64,000 nucleotides of DNA from Klebsiella pneumoniae (GCA_945861635.1 CAMAWH010000026.1:1-64000), one strand, 5' to 3'. Counted from the first letter of the stretch, positions 51,760 to 61,593 are shown. Numbers and translations: made by a program. The notes: generated by a model from the sequence alone, not told the origin.

Positions 51760-53982
51760 ATGCGTTTCCTCCTCCTCGCTTCCCTGGCCGCCGGCTGCAC
51801 CGGCGCAACAACCGACGCCGCGAAGGAGGGAGATGACCCGGAGAACGACTCGGGCTTCGCCGACGCGGACGGTGACGGCGTGACTGCGGACGTCGATTGT
51901 AATGACGACGACGCGGCGATCTTTCCCGGCGCGGAGGAGGTCTGCGACCTTCAGGACAACGACTGCGATGGAGACATCGATAACGGCGCTACCGACACGG
52001 TGACGGTGTACGTCGACGCCGATCAGGACGGCTATGGCGACCCGACGCAGCCCGTCGAGTCCTGTAGCATCGGCGAATACGCCGTCATCGATACCGATTG
52101 TGACGACACCGACGCCACGCTCAACCCCGGCATCGACGAAGTGTGTGACGGCATCGACAACGACTGTGACGAGCAGATCGATGAGGCGGGGGAGAGCTAC
52201 TACCTCGACCTGGACGGAGATGGCTTTGGTGGGGAAGACTCGTTGCTCGAAGCCTGTGCGCAGCCCGACGGGTACATCGACGTGGGCGGTGATTGTGACG
52301 ACGAGAATGACGAGATTTCGCCGCTCGCAACGGAGATCTGTGACGAGGTCGATAACGACTGCAATGGGTCGATTGACGACGGAAGTGGCGGTTCAACGTG
52401 GTATCTGGACGCCGATGCCGATGGATACGTCGATCTTGCCAGTGACATCGCGGCGTGCACGCAACCGGATGGATATTTCGCTGAAACGCTCGAAGATTGT
52501 GATGAAACCCGCGCCGACGTCCACCCCGAAGCGGCCCAGACCTGTGAGGGCATCGACGCGAACTGTGATGGAACGACGGACGGGCTGGCAGTGCCGGTCG
52601 GATTTGCGACGATTTCCGATGCAATATCCGGCGCGGCGGATGGCGACATCGTGTGCGTCGCTGCAGGAACCTACAGCGAGATGCTTGACTTCAACGGAAA
52701 GAAGATCGAGGTTCACGGCGCTGATCGCGATACAACGATCATTGACGCCCGCAGTCTTGGGTCCGTCGTGCGGTTCGCCGCGGGAGAGGGCGCGGATTCC
52801 GTGTTGTCCAACGTCACGGTCACCGGGGGCCTGTCCGACCAGGGCGCTGGCGTCTATTGCGAGAATTCATCGCCCACCCTGACCGACGTCCTGATCACCG
52901 GGAACGCGTGTGTGCAGGTGGATGGAGAATGCTACGGAACGGGCATGTACGTGTCGGGCGGCGCGCCTGCCTTGACGACGGTCGAGATCAGCGGCAACAC
53001 CAGCACGCTGACCGGAACGGCCATCGCGGAGGGTGGAGGATTCTATGGCGGCGGCGAATCCGATACCGTCGCGACGGATGTAATCGTGGACTCCAACGTG
53101 ATCGCGTGTGGAGATGCAGCCAGCACCGATGTGCTGTGCAGGGGCGGCGGAGTCGCATTTGGCAGCGATGCGTGGTTCACTGGGTCGGGTGTGGACGTCA
53201 GCGGAAACGAGATCAACGTCTTGGGCGAGGGCAACGCCTACGGCGGAGGCTTGAGCGCGCTGGTGTACGACGGGTTTGCAGCCACCGACCTGACGGTTGC
53301 CAACAATACCCTCACCGTGGCGAGTGGCACGGCGGCAGGGGGCGGTGCGGCTTTTGACAACGCGGGCAGTGCCGCTCTCTCGCGAGCGCGCTTCACGGGA
53401 AACGCCGCCGAAGGGACGACGAGCATCGGCGGCGGCCTCTACGTCAATCGGATGACGACGTTCTGGATCGACGGCGGAATCGTACTCGGAAACAGTGCTT
53501 CGGGTGGACTCGCCACCGGCGCATACGGCGGTGCCATCTACGCCGACCAATCGACGGAGCTGAAGCTGAGTTCCGTCGTTGTGGCCGGCAACGACGCCAC
53601 GGCGTCCGACGACGCTGCCGGCGGCGGCCTCTGGATCGGAGATGTCACCCTGACCCTTACCGGCGTCGTGATCTACGCGAACACGTCGGAGGCAGACTAC
53701 GCCACAGGCGGCGCAATCTCCCGTGAAGGTGGCGCGGAAGCGGTGAGCTATTGCGACGTCTTCGGGAACAGCATCGACGAATTCAACAACGTCGCGGCGC
53801 TGGACGCCACGAACCTTGCGGTCGATCCGGAGTTTGCGGACACGAGCGCCACCGACCCGGCGGAATGGGATGTCCACCTTGCCGCCACCTCGCCGCTCGT
53901 CGACATGGGAGACGCCGCGGCGCTCGATCCCGACGGCACCCGCGCGGACATGGGCGCCTACGGCGTCGTCGGCGACTGGTAG
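51760..53982 (+). CDS. MopE-repeat / right-handed beta-helix lipoprotein (paralogue 2)
   Basis: 740 residues from ATG 51760 with GGAG at 51748-51751. Signal LLLASLAAGC (Cys13). Five MopE-type repeats (about residues 30-275) with the same DCDD, EVCDGIDNDCD and YLDADADGY patterns as the neighbour, then a right-handed beta-helix starting FATISDAISGAADGDIVCVAAGTY and ending DPDGTRADMGAYGVVGDW. Compared with paralogue 1 it has fewer repeats and a less Tyr-rich helix, so the pair arose by duplication and then diverged. Its 3' end overlaps the convergent recD2 gene by 25 bp. Confidence 0.88.
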   Translation: MRFLLLASLAAGCTGATTDAAKEGDDPENDSGFADADGDGVTADVDCNDDDAAIFPGAEEVCDLQDNDCDGDIDNGATDTVTVYVDADQDGYGDPTQPVESCSIGEYAVIDTDCDDTDATLNPGIDEVCDGIDNDCDEQIDEAGESYYLDLDGDGFGGEDSLLEACAQPDGYIDVGGDCDDENDEISPLATEICDEVDNDCNGSIDDGSGGSTWYLDADADGYVDLASDIAACTQPDGYFAETLEDCDETRADVHPEAAQTCEGIDANCDGTTDGLAVPVGFATISDAISGAADGDIVCVAAGTYSEMLDFNGKKIEVHGADRDTTIIDARSLGSVVRFAAGEGADSVLSNVTVTGGLSDQGAGVYCENSSPTLTDVLITGNACVQVDGECYGTGMYVSGGAPALTTVEISGNTSTLTGTAIAEGGGFYGGGESDTVATDVIVDSNVIACGDAASTDVLCRGGGVAFGSDAWFTGSGVDVSGNEINVLGEGNAYGGGLSALVYDGFAATDLTVANNTLTVASGTAAGGGAAFDNAGSAALSRARFTGNAAEGTTSIGGGLYVNRMTTFWIDGGIVLGNSASGGLATGAYGGAIYADQSTELKLSSVVVAGNDATASDDAAGGGLWIGDVTLTLTGVVIYANTSEADYATGGAISREGGAEAVSYCDVFGNSIDEFNNVAALDATNLAVDPEFADTSATDPAEWDVHLAATSPLVDMGDAAALDPDGTRADMGAYGVVGDW

Positions 53983-56108
53983 TTCGCGGCCCGACGTAGT
54001 CGTCCGGCCAACCCGGTGTGCCGTTCTTCAGCCCCGGCGCGGGTGACGGCCATGCGAATTGCGCGCGGGCTGCCGACGATGCACGCGAAACGCTTGGCGC
54101 GCGTCACTGCCGTATACAGCAGGTTGCGACGTAACAGTACGAAATGTCCCGGATGCAGTACGATGACGACTGCCGGGTACTCACTCCCCTGCGACTTGTG
54201 GATGGAGATCGCCCACGCGTGGTCCAACGCGTCCAGCGCATCTCCACGCAGCGCCACAACGCGGGCGTCGAAGTCGATGTCAAGACCGTCCGTGTACAGC
54301 GCCACAACGCGCCCGACATCCCCGTTGAAGATGTCATTGTCGTAGTCGTTCTTGGTTTGAAACACGCGATCCCCGAGGCGAAAGCTCCGCCCCATACGCC
54401 GGAAGGAAGCGCCCTCTGGATTGAGCGCTTCGCCAAGCGCCACATTCAGCGCGACCGTGCCGAGCGGCCCCGCGTGCATCGGCGTGAGCACCTGCACGTC
54501 TCGAATCGGGTCAAAGCCGAGCGCAGGTAGCCGCTCCCGCACGACCTGAAGGAGCGCCCGCTGTGCATCCCCCGCGTCTTCTCTGGGCACGATGAAAAAA
54601 TCACGCCGCCCCTGCTCTCTTTCACCCGAAATGGGACTATCTCCTCGGTTGATCCGGTGTGCGTTCCGGATGATGCCGCTGTCTTCCGCTTGACGGTACA
54701 CCTCGGTGAGCCGCGTGACGGGGATGGTACCGCTGTCGATGATATCGCGTAGCACCTGCCCGGCACCGACCGAGGGAAGTTGGTCCACATCGCCCACGAG
54801 GACAAGGCGCGTGCCCAACGCAACGGCGTCGATCAGGGCATCCATGAGTCGGATATCCAGCATGGACGCCTCATCGATCAAGACCCCATCGGCTTCCAAC
54901 GGACGCGCCGAATCCCGCGTGAATGTGGGCGGGCGCATCGTATATTCCAGCAGGCGATGAATGGTCTTTGCTTCTTGCCCCGTTGCGTCTGCTAGCCGGC
55001 GTGCAGCACGCCCCGTTGGCGATGCCAATAGCCACGCCTCACGACGGTTTCGCCCGAGCGCAGCCAGCACCTTCACGATCGTCGTCTTTCCCGTACCCGG
55101 TCCACCGGTGATGACGCTGACCCCGTGCTGAAAGGCGGCTCCTACCGCCGCCCGCTGCTGCGCGTTCAGCGTCAGGCCGACGGCGGCCGCCGCACCCTCG
55201 ACGTCCACGACGTTTGGCGAAACGCCGATCCGCTCGTGCAACCGCCGTGCGACGCGTGCCTCCGCACGCTCCATTTCCACCGAATAGACCGCGCGATCCG
55301 CCTCGATCGGCGCCCCATGCCGCACGACGCGGTGAAGCCCAGCCATCCGTTCCAGGTTGGCGGCGGATGCCGCGAGCGTCACGTCCAGAACGGCGAGGCG
55401 CTCAAACAAGACGGCCTCGGGCAAAAAGCAGGAACCGCCGTCTTCTGCCTCATGCAGGACGAAGTGGATGGCAGCCTCGACGCGACTCGGATCGTCGAGG
55501 GCTACACCTGCGGCCCGAGCGATGGCGTCGGCGGTGCGGAACCCGATGCCACGCACCTCCGTCAGGCGATACGGCTCACGAGACACCACGAGTACCGCGG
55601 ACTTTCCGAACATCGTGAGCACCCGACGTATCGTTGCCGGGGGGACACCATGCCCCCGAAGCGTCACTTCCACCTCGCGGCCCGCGCTCGCACTGGTCCA
55701 CGCACCCACGATGCGATCGAGCGTCTTTTCACCGATACCGGCGACCTCCGACAGGCGGTCCGGTGTATCATCCAACACACGCAATGTATCGAGCCCAAAG
55801 TGTTCAACGATGCGGCGCGCAAGCTCCTCTCCCACACCATCGACGGCGGCAGCAAGAAACTTTTCCAGCCCACGGAGCGTGCGCGGCTCCTCGACGAGCA
55901 CGGTCTCGACCTTGAATCGGCGGCCGTGCTTCAGGTCCACCGACCACTGGCCGGTGGCCACGATCCGCTGCCCCTCGTGCAGGTGAGCAAGTGCGCCAAC
56001 GGCGACCACCTCTTCGGGCGTCGTAAGCTTGGCCACGGCAAAACCGCCGTCCTCCGCCTTGAAGACGAATCCAGCGATCTCCCCTTCGATGCGATCCGAA
56101 TAGGCCAT
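53958..56108 (-). CDS. recD2: ATP-dependent RecD2-like helicase
   Basis: 716 residues, the usual size for RecD2. N-terminal OB-like region, helix-hairpin-helix pairs (VDGVGEELARRI, VAGIGEKTLDRI, EVRGIGFRTADAI), then superfamily 1 motifs: Walker A GGPGTGKTT, motif Ia ASPTGRAARRL, Walker B LIDEASML, GDVDQLPSVGAGQVL, and the C-terminal UvrD-like end with HKSQGSEY and LLYTAVTRAK. A 5'-3' DNA helicase acting in repair outside the RecBCD complex. Starts at ATG 56108. Confidence 0.95.
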   Translation of the reverse strand: MAYSDRIEGEIAGFVFKAEDGGFAVAKLTTPEEVVAVGALAHLHEGQRIVATGQWSVDLKHGRRFKVETVLVEEPRTLRGLEKFLAAAVDGVGEELARRIVEHFGLDTLRVLDDTPDRLSEVAGIGEKTLDRIVGAWTSASAGREVEVTLRGHGVPPATIRRVLTMFGKSAVLVVSREPYRLTEVRGIGFRTADAIARAAGVALDDPSRVEAAIHFVLHEAEDGGSCFLPEAVLFERLAVLDVTLAASAANLERMAGLHRVVRHGAPIEADRAVYSVEMERAEARVARRLHERIGVSPNVVDVEGAAAAVGLTLNAQQRAAVGAAFQHGVSVITGGPGTGKTTIVKVLAALGRNRREAWLLASPTGRAARRLADATGQEAKTIHRLLEYTMRPPTFTRDSARPLEADGVLIDEASMLDIRLMDALIDAVALGTRLVLVGDVDQLPSVGAGQVLRDIIDSGTIPVTRLTEVYRQAEDSGIIRNAHRINRGDSPISGEREQGRRDFFIVPREDAGDAQRALLQVVRERLPALGFDPIRDVQVLTPMHAGPLGTVALNVALGEALNPEGASFRRMGRSFRLGDRVFQTKNDYDNDIFNGDVGRVVALYTDGLDIDFDARVVALRGDALDALDHAWAISIHKSQGSEYPAVVIVLHPGHFVLLRRNLLYTAVTRAKRFACIVGSPRAIRMAVTRAGAEERHTGLAGRLRRAANYQSPTTP

Positions 56109-56128
56109 GTGTCGAACTATCTATCCGT

Positions 56129-56686
56129 TCAGGTGGCTCCGGGCGACCGGACCCATCCGCGCTCCGTCAGCACTCCGTCCACGTCCTGATCCCAGCCCTC
56201 GACCGGCACGACCTCCGTGACCTGGAACGCCCAACACACGCCGATCGCGATGCCGCCACGCTCGGCCAGCACCCGATCGTAGTAGCCACCACCCTGTCCG
56301 AGCCGCCGCCCGTCTCGGTCGAAGGCCACGCCTGGCACCAGCGCCACGTCCACGTCGGCGAATGAAATCGCCTCCGCATCGCGCGGCGGTTCCGGGATGC
56401 CCAACGTGCTCGACTCCAGCTGCTCACCTCGCCATCGCCGGAAGATCATCAATCCGTTTTCCAACCTCGGAAGCACAACGATTGCCCCTCGCGCACGTGC
56501 ACCGTCCAGAGCGGCGACCACGGAAATCTCGCCGCGGATCGGTTGGTAGCCTGCCACGATGCTCGCCCTATTCCACCCCGGTAACGTGCACAGTGCGTCC
56601 GACACGTCGACGCTCGCCCCGGATCGGGCCCGCAGGCGCGCGCGCATTTCCTGACGCAGCGCCGATTTCGTCCAGCCGGTGATCAT
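56129..56686 (-). CDS. 5-formyltetrahydrofolate cyclo-ligase
   Basis: 185 residues from ATG 56686; the reading frame beyond is not homologous. Converts 5-formyl-THF to 5,10-methenyl-THF with ATP. Signature motifs: K..LR..MR at the N-terminus, VAGYQPIRGEI, IVVLPR, and the strongly conserved VPGVAFDRDGRRLGQGGGYYDR. Normal length for the family. It lies 20 bp downstream-side of recD2 on the same strand and may be co-transcribed with it. Confidence 0.95.
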   Translation of the reverse strand: MITGWTKSALRQEMRARLRARSGASVDVSDALCTLPGWNRASIVAGYQPIRGEISVVAALDGARARGAIVVLPRLENGLMIFRRWRGEQLESSTLGIPEPPRDAEAISFADVDVALVPGVAFDRDGRRLGQGGGYYDRVLAERGGIAIGVCWAFQVTEVVPVEGWDQDVDGVLTERGWVRSPGAT

Positions 56687-56733
56687 CGCTCGAGAATGGT
56701 ACCCTTCCCCGTGAGGGTTCCGCCATCCGTCCC

Positions 56734-57393
56734 ATGCCGAAAAGCGTCGTGCCCGTCCTGTGCTTTCTGCCCGACGAAGTCGCAGGAGCCGCGGCCAGGG
56801 ACATCGCCGAGCGTATCCGCCACAAGCCTGGTCCCTTCCACCTCGCGCTCTCCGGGGGACGGTCCCCGGGGAAAATGCTGACGGCGCTGGCGGCGCTCGA
56901 TATCGCGTGGGGCGACGTGCACATCTGGCAGGTCGATGAGCGTGAAGCACCGGACGGACATGCCGACCGGAACTGGACGATGATCAGGGCGACCTTGGCC
57001 GTGCCGGCAAACTTTCACCCGATGCCGATCGGGGAAGAGGACGGCCATCGCCGGTACGCATGGGAGTTGGCGAGCGAACTCGGGGACGGCGGTCTGGACC
57101 TCGTGCACCTCGGCCTCGGAACGGACGGTCACACCGCGTCCTTGCTTCCCGGAGATGCCGAGCTGCGCGGCCCGGTTGCGTGGACGATGCCGTATCAGGG
57201 TCGCCGGCGGCTGACGCTGACACTCCCGACGATCAACCGCGCATTTTCGAGATTGTGGCTGATCGCGGGGGCGGACAAGGCGGAGATGCTCGGCCGACTG
57301 TGTGTCGGGGACAGCTCGATTCCGGGCGGCAGGGTCGCAAGAAATGCCACGGTCATCTACGCAGACATCCAGCCGAAGCCCTATTTCGCGTAG
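56734..57393 (+). CDS. pgl: 6-phosphogluconolactonase
   Basis: 219 residues. Hydrolyses 6-phosphogluconolactone in the oxidative pentose phosphate pathway. Motifs: LALSGGRSPGKML, WQVDEREAPDGHADRNWTM and the conserved LGLGTDGHTASLLPG, followed by RRLTLTLPTINRA. Starts at ATG 56734. No other pentose phosphate gene is near. Its end overlaps the convergent RNase gene by 13 bp. Confidence 0.95.
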   Translation: MPKSVVPVLCFLPDEVAGAAARDIAERIRHKPGPFHLALSGGRSPGKMLTALAALDIAWGDVHIWQVDEREAPDGHADRNWTMIRATLAVPANFHPMPIGEEDGHRRYAWELASELGDGGLDLVHLGLGTDGHTASLLPGDAELRGPVAWTMPYQGRRRLTLTLPTINRAFSRLWLIAGADKAEMLGRLCVGDSSIPGGRVARNATVIYADIQPKPYFA

Positions 57394-58925
57394 ACTTCGT
57401 ATCGTTCCGGGTGCAGGTGCTGCATGGCGCGCACAACCACGCGCTTCCCGAGGCGTTGCTCGACCGCCTCCAACACAATGAATTCCTCACCATAGAGCAT
57501 GTCGGCGACGGAGGGGTGCGCGTTGACGTACAGCGTCTCCTTGCCGAGCGCTCGCGTATTTTCACGCTGCAACTCCCGGAAAATGTCATAGCACACCGTC
57601 TGGCGGGAGCGAAGGGATCCACGGCCCTCGCAAAACATGCACGTCTCTGAGAGGTACCGAACAACGTCCTCCTGCACGCGTTTGCGCGTCATCTGCACAA
57701 GTCCAAGCTCGCTGATCTTCAACACGTTGGTCCGAGCGCGATCCTTCTTCAACTCCTCATCGAGCGCGCGGTATACCTTGTCTCGGTTCTGCTCCTTGTC
57801 CATGTCGATGAAGTCGATGATGATGATGCCACCAATGTTTCGGAGGCGAAGCTGGTACACGACCTCCTTCACGGCCTCCATATTGACCTTGAGCGTCGTC
57901 TCTTCGAGTGAACCACCCGAGCCGACGTATTTCCCGGAATTCACGTCGATCGACACGAGTGCCTCGGTCTGGTCGATGACGAGGTAGCCACCGCTTTTCA
58001 GCCACACCTTGCGTCCAAGCGATCGATTGATCTCCGTTTCCACGCCGAAGCTGTCGAAAATGGGGTCGGCGCCCTTGTAGAGGTGCACCTTGTCCTTCAA
58101 TTCTGGCGAAAACTCGTCCATGAACGCCTGCACTTCGTCAAACAGCTTTTGGCTGTCCACCACCATGCGATCGACGTCATCGTGGAACGCGTCGCGCACG
58201 ATCCGCAGGACGAGGCCGTGGTCGATGTGCAGCGGCGCGGGCGACTTCTTCACTTTGGCACCCGCCTGCACCTTTTCCCAGATGCTGACGAGGTAGTTCA
58301 TGTCCGTCTTCAGCGTCTGGTTGGTTTGCGCGGCGCACACCGTCCGAACGATGAACCCGCCGCCCTTCGGACGGTTCTTCTCGACGAATTCACGGAGGCG
58401 CCGCCGCTCTCGATCGCGATCGATCCGCCGCGAGATACCGACATGGTCCACGGTCGGCATGAACACAAGATATCGGCCGGGGAGCGTGACGTGCGTGGTG
58501 ACCCGCGCTCCCTTGGTCCCGATTGGATCCTTGGCGACTTGAACGACGATGTCCTGACCTTCGGTCAGGAGATCCTGGATGGCGGGCTGGCCCGGACGAG
58601 GCGTGTCGCGCGGCGGACCTTCCTCCACCATCGTGGCGTCGGGATCCGACTCTTCGACCGTTGCATCCTCTTCCTCATCGTGCTTGTGATCCGTGACCTG
58701 GGGGTAGATGTCCCCGACGTACAGAAACGCTGCACGTTCGAGACCGATTTCCACAAACGCAGCCTGCATGCCGGGTAGTACGCGCACCACCTTGCCGAGG
58801 TAGACATTTCCCACGTACCCGCGGTCGGTGCCGCGATCGACGTGCAGCTCCGCGAGCTGCCCATTTTCCATCAGTGCTAGGCGGGTTTCCTTACCAGTAT
58901 TATTAACGAGGATCTCAGTCGACAA
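57381..58925 (-). CDS. rng: ribonuclease E/G family endoribonuclease
   Basis: 514 residues, the size of RNase G. The start is TTG 58925 with CCGGAG about nine bases upstream; the first residues (STEILVNNTGKETRLALMENG) fit the family exactly. An S1 RNA-binding domain (about 38-120, with an acidic insert EEEDATVEESDPD), 5'-sensor/RNase H-like region, the DNase I-like catalytic metal ligands in SIDVNSGK and IIDFIDMD, and the Zn-link CMFC near 420. Processes rRNA and decays mRNA in the cytoplasm. A 303-bp leader lies upstream. Confidence 0.95.
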   Translation of the reverse strand: MSTEILVNNTGKETRLALMENGQLAELHVDRGTDRGYVGNVYLGKVVRVLPGMQAAFVEIGLERAAFLYVGDIYPQVTDHKHDEEEDATVEESDPDATMVEEGPPRDTPRPGQPAIQDLLTEGQDIVVQVAKDPIGTKGARVTTHVTLPGRYLVFMPTVDHVGISRRIDRDRERRRLREFVEKNRPKGGGFIVRTVCAAQTNQTLKTDMNYLVSIWEKVQAGAKVKKSPAPLHIDHGLVLRIVRDAFHDDVDRMVVDSQKLFDEVQAFMDEFSPELKDKVHLYKGADPIFDSFGVETEINRSLGRKVWLKSGGYLVIDQTEALVSIDVNSGKYVGSGGSLEETTLKVNMEAVKEVVYQLRLRNIGGIIIIDFIDMDKEQNRDKVYRALDEELKKDRARTNVLKISELGLVQMTRKRVQEDVVRYLSETCMFCEGRGSLRSRQTVCYDIFRELQRENTRALGKETLYVNAHPSVADMLYGEEFIVLEAVEQRLGKRVVVRAMQHLHPERYEVYAK

Positions 58926-59228
58926 AGGGGGCTCCGGAGGGCCGGGCGCGCAAGAGGAGCAATCCCCACCGCCGCATGAAGCGGCTGGCTGGGGCTCAGG
59001 GTGGGGCGAGAACGCATCCGCACCGGAGATTGCTCCTGGATTCAGCTCGATGACCGGTTGGAACCGGAGAGCGCGAATCCCGCAGGGCGGCAGCCCTGAT
59101 TCAGGGTTTCAGGAAGAAGGCGAAAGAAGAAGGTGGGGCGACCGGATGGACGCCTGCGCCAAAATGTCACACGCGCGGGCGGCGCCGTCAAGCCGTAGCG
59201 ACGCGTCCGACGTCCGCGAGACGCGCTG
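58926..59228. other. 303-bp leader of rng without a gene
   Basis: No credible gene. It is the probable 5' UTR/promoter of the minus-strand RNase gene. It holds the nested hairpins at 59083-59106, a pair of GAGCAAT / ATTGCTC arms near 58953 and 59030 that could enclose a larger stem, and a purine-rich run (GAAGAAGGCGAAAGAAGAAGG) near 59112-59132. Confidence 0.7.
59083..59106. promoter_or_regulatory. mutually exclusive hairpins in the rng leader
   Basis: CAGGGC-GGCA-GCCCTG (59083-59098) and CCCTGA-T-TCAGGG (59094-59106) share GCCCTG/CCCTGA, so only one can form at a time. Both have perfect 6-bp stems. This arrangement is typical of leader RNAs that switch structure. A regulatory role is unproven. 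Confidence 0.45.
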
Positions 59229-60374
59229 TTACAGCGAACGTCCCGCCACCACCCTCCCCTTCCAGACGGCGCCACGCCCGAGCCCGAGTCGTAAGCTGTT
59301 GAGCATGATGGCGATGCCGAAGACGGCGCCAAGCGGCTGCAGGAGGTACGCGAGGACGTCCCTCCGTGGCGCCTCGCACGCGTGCCGGTACACCAGAGCG
59401 CGACCCCACCCGATCAGCGCGATCTGAAGGGCGCCGGCGAGTGCCAGAAACGGATGGCTGCCCGCCATCGCCAGTGCGGCCCACGGCCACAGCTCCGCTT
59501 GTGCAACCAGCAGCGAGGCCGCAAGCGTGAGCGAGGCCGACAACACCGGCCGGGCGGGGTCCACCACGGCCGCGTTCTTGGAGAATCCCCGCCAAACGCT
59601 GCCCCAGCCCTCGTACATGCGCGTGAACGTGAGGTTCGGCCCGAGAAACAACCGGGATCGTGCACCGCCGCGCTTGAGCAGGCGTGCCAGGGCGACATCC
59701 TCAACGATGCGGTCCTTTACGGCCGCGTGCCCCCCGGCGGCCCGATAGCTGACTGCCCGATAGGCGGCGAACTGCCCGTTCCCAAGGGCATCATCCGGCA
59801 GCGCGGGGTCGGCGTGACGGGCGGGGTCGAGGAGGGAAAGCACCAGCGCCCAGAACATCGGCGGGATCAACCGTTCCGCCAGCGACACGATCCGTTGCTT
59901 TCCCAACACGACCAGTGCATCACAGTCCACCATCTGCAGGGCAACCGTGCGGACGGCCGCCGGATGGTGCCAGGTGTCCGCATCGACGAAGAGCAGAATG
60001 TCCCCGGTTGCCACAGCTTGCGCCTGATCGAGCGCCCACACCTTTCCCATCCAGCCCTCCGGCAGTGGCGCGCTGGAAATCACGCGGCACCGGTGCCGTC
60101 GGGCGATCTCGACCGTGCGGTCGGACGAGTGATCATCCACCACGATGACCTCGATATTGTCGTGGTCCTGCGCGTCGAGGGAGGCGAGGAGTCGCCCGAT
60201 GTTGGTTTCCTCATCGCGTGCAGGAATGAGCACGCTGACCCGCACATCCGAGCGTCGATCGATGGGGGCCCCTGCGAGGTTCCAGCGACCGTCAAACAAG
60301 CGCCGCAGGCGAGCCACGGCGATCATTCGGCCGGCCAATCCTCCCAGCGCAATGAGCCAGAAGAGCACCGTCAA
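59229..60374 (-). CDS. family 2 glycosyltransferase (HpnB / CrtQ-like)
   Basis: 381 residues, start TTG 60374 overlapping the upstream stop (TTGA); GTG 60368 is an alternative. Membrane helix at the N-terminus, then a GT2 domain: VSVLIPARDEETNI, VVDDHSSD, LLFVDADTWH, and GGHAAVKDRIVEDVALARLLKR with the ED motif, followed by three C-terminal membrane helices. This pattern fits hopanoid-associated HpnB or carotenoid-type glycosyltransferases that act on lipid acceptors at the membrane. No hopanoid or carotenoid genes are in view, so the acceptor is unknown. Confidence 0.9.
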   Translation of the reverse strand: MTVLFWLIALGGLAGRMIAVARLRRLFDGRWNLAGAPIDRRSDVRVSVLIPARDEETNIGRLLASLDAQDHDNIEVIVVDDHSSDRTVEIARRHRCRVISSAPLPEGWMGKVWALDQAQAVATGDILLFVDADTWHHPAAVRTVALQMVDCDALVVLGKQRIVSLAERLIPPMFWALVLSLLDPARHADPALPDDALGNGQFAAYRAVSYRAAGGHAAVKDRIVEDVALARLLKRGGARSRLFLGPNLTFTRMYEGWGSVWRGFSKNAAVVDPARPVLSASLTLAASLLVAQAELWPWAALAMAGSHPFLALAGALQIALIGWGRALVYRHACEAPRRDVLAYLLQPLGAVFGIAIMLNSLRLGLGRGAVWKGRVVAGRSL

Positions 60375-61558
60375 ACGCGCACCAACCGACCCCCGCGAAC
60401 GCGATACTCCCCTGGTTCTTCCTCACCCGTGAGGCGGGCAAGCACATTGTCCTCTGCCATGACGTGGACCCCGTTCGGCACGGCCCGACCCGGAGCGATG
60501 GTTACATTGGCACCCAACCGAACGCCGTGGCCGACCGCGCACCCGCAGAACGGAATTCCCGTGTCAAGGATGCGCCCATCAAACGATACTTTTGCATTAC
60601 CGCGGAGGTTCAGGTCCATCAGCGTGGCGAACGTGGAGAGAAAGGCGTCATTCCCGATGACCGAGGCTTGGGCACCAATGTGCCCCGCGCTCGACCGCTC
60701 ACCAAGGACAGACAGGTTGAACATGGAGTAATTGGCGAGGTGCGAGTTCGGGCCGAGCACGCTTCCGCGCGCGGTGACGTGGTCCTCGATCGCTGCACCA
60801 TCCCCTATCCAGCAGCCGCGCAGCACACTGTAGGCCCCGATGCGTACATTGTTTCCGACGACGCAGCCTTCGAGACGCGCGGTCGGGTGGATATCGCAGC
60901 CCCGCCCCACCGCCGCCACGCCCCCGCGCAGCGGCGCGCGGAGCCACGTCCACACCACGTTCCATGGCGAGAGAGCGATCCGCTCAAAAATCTCCACGCC
61001 AGCCGCCGCGATGTTGGCGCGGAGGACGTGGAGCCAATGCCGCACTGTCACGGCGGTTCTGGCGGTAAGATACCACGGCACTGTCCCTGAAAATGGGCCA
61101 GAAAGAAATGTGTTTCCCTCCCACCCCAGGGTCGGGACGAGCGCAGCATTCCCTCCCCTCCCCCAGCGTATGCCAACGACGCGCGCGCTTTCTCCAGCAC
61201 GAAGGTCGCGTGAGCCGGCAGTGATACAGTCCGTGACCAGTACCTTACGTTCTACCTCAATTTCACCGAGCCGTTGTGGGCGCTCGATAATGGCCATTTC
61301 GCACGCCGGGCCTGCGATCTTCAGCCACGCCCGCAGCGCGCCGAAACTGACGTCCACGTCATCATCCCAATACAAGGCGTCGTCCGCCACGCCACCCGGA
61401 TCAACGTCTGCGGAGAAGGCGAGTCCGAGCCGGGCGGCAACCGCATCCTGCCGCTCGCGGAGGCGGACGCCGAGGACGCGAACGTCACCCACCGCGTCTC
61501 CCCAGGGGGCAACGCGCACACCCGTGCGAACCCGGTAGAGACGCGGCCTCAGCGACAT
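60371..61558 (-). CDS. left-handed beta-helix hexapeptide protein (sugar-nucleotide/acyltransferase-like)
   Basis: 395 residues from ATG 61558. N-terminal ~200 residues are a mixed domain of unknown type (GDVRVLGVRLRERQDAV … YWDDDVDVSFGALRAWL); the C-terminal half has hexapeptide [LIV]GxxxxI turns (CDIHPTARLEGCVVGNNVRIGAYSVLRGCWIGDGAAIEDHV … VIGNDAFLSTFATLMDLNLRGNAKV), as in GlmU-like trimeric transferases or gamma-carbonic-anhydrase-like proteins. No catalytic assignment is safe. Coupled to the glycosyltransferase, so a shared role in surface glycan or lipid modification is likely. Confidence 0.8.
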   Translation of the reverse strand: MSLRPRLYRVRTGVRVAPWGDAVGDVRVLGVRLRERQDAVAARLGLAFSADVDPGGVADDALYWDDDVDVSFGALRAWLKIAGPACEMAIIERPQRLGEIEVERKVLVTDCITAGSRDLRAGESARVVGIRWGRGGNAALVPTLGWEGNTFLSGPFSGTVPWYLTARTAVTVRHWLHVLRANIAAAGVEIFERIALSPWNVVWTWLRAPLRGGVAAVGRGCDIHPTARLEGCVVGNNVRIGAYSVLRGCWIGDGAAIEDHVTARGSVLGPNSHLANYSMFNLSVLGERSSAGHIGAQASVIGNDAFLSTFATLMDLNLRGNAKVSFDGRILDTGIPFCGCAVGHGVRLGANVTIAPGRAVPNGVHVMAEDNVLARLTGEEEPGEYRVRGGRLVRV

Positions 61559-61593
61559 CGCCGCATCCTACACCGGCGGCGTACCGGCGAGGG

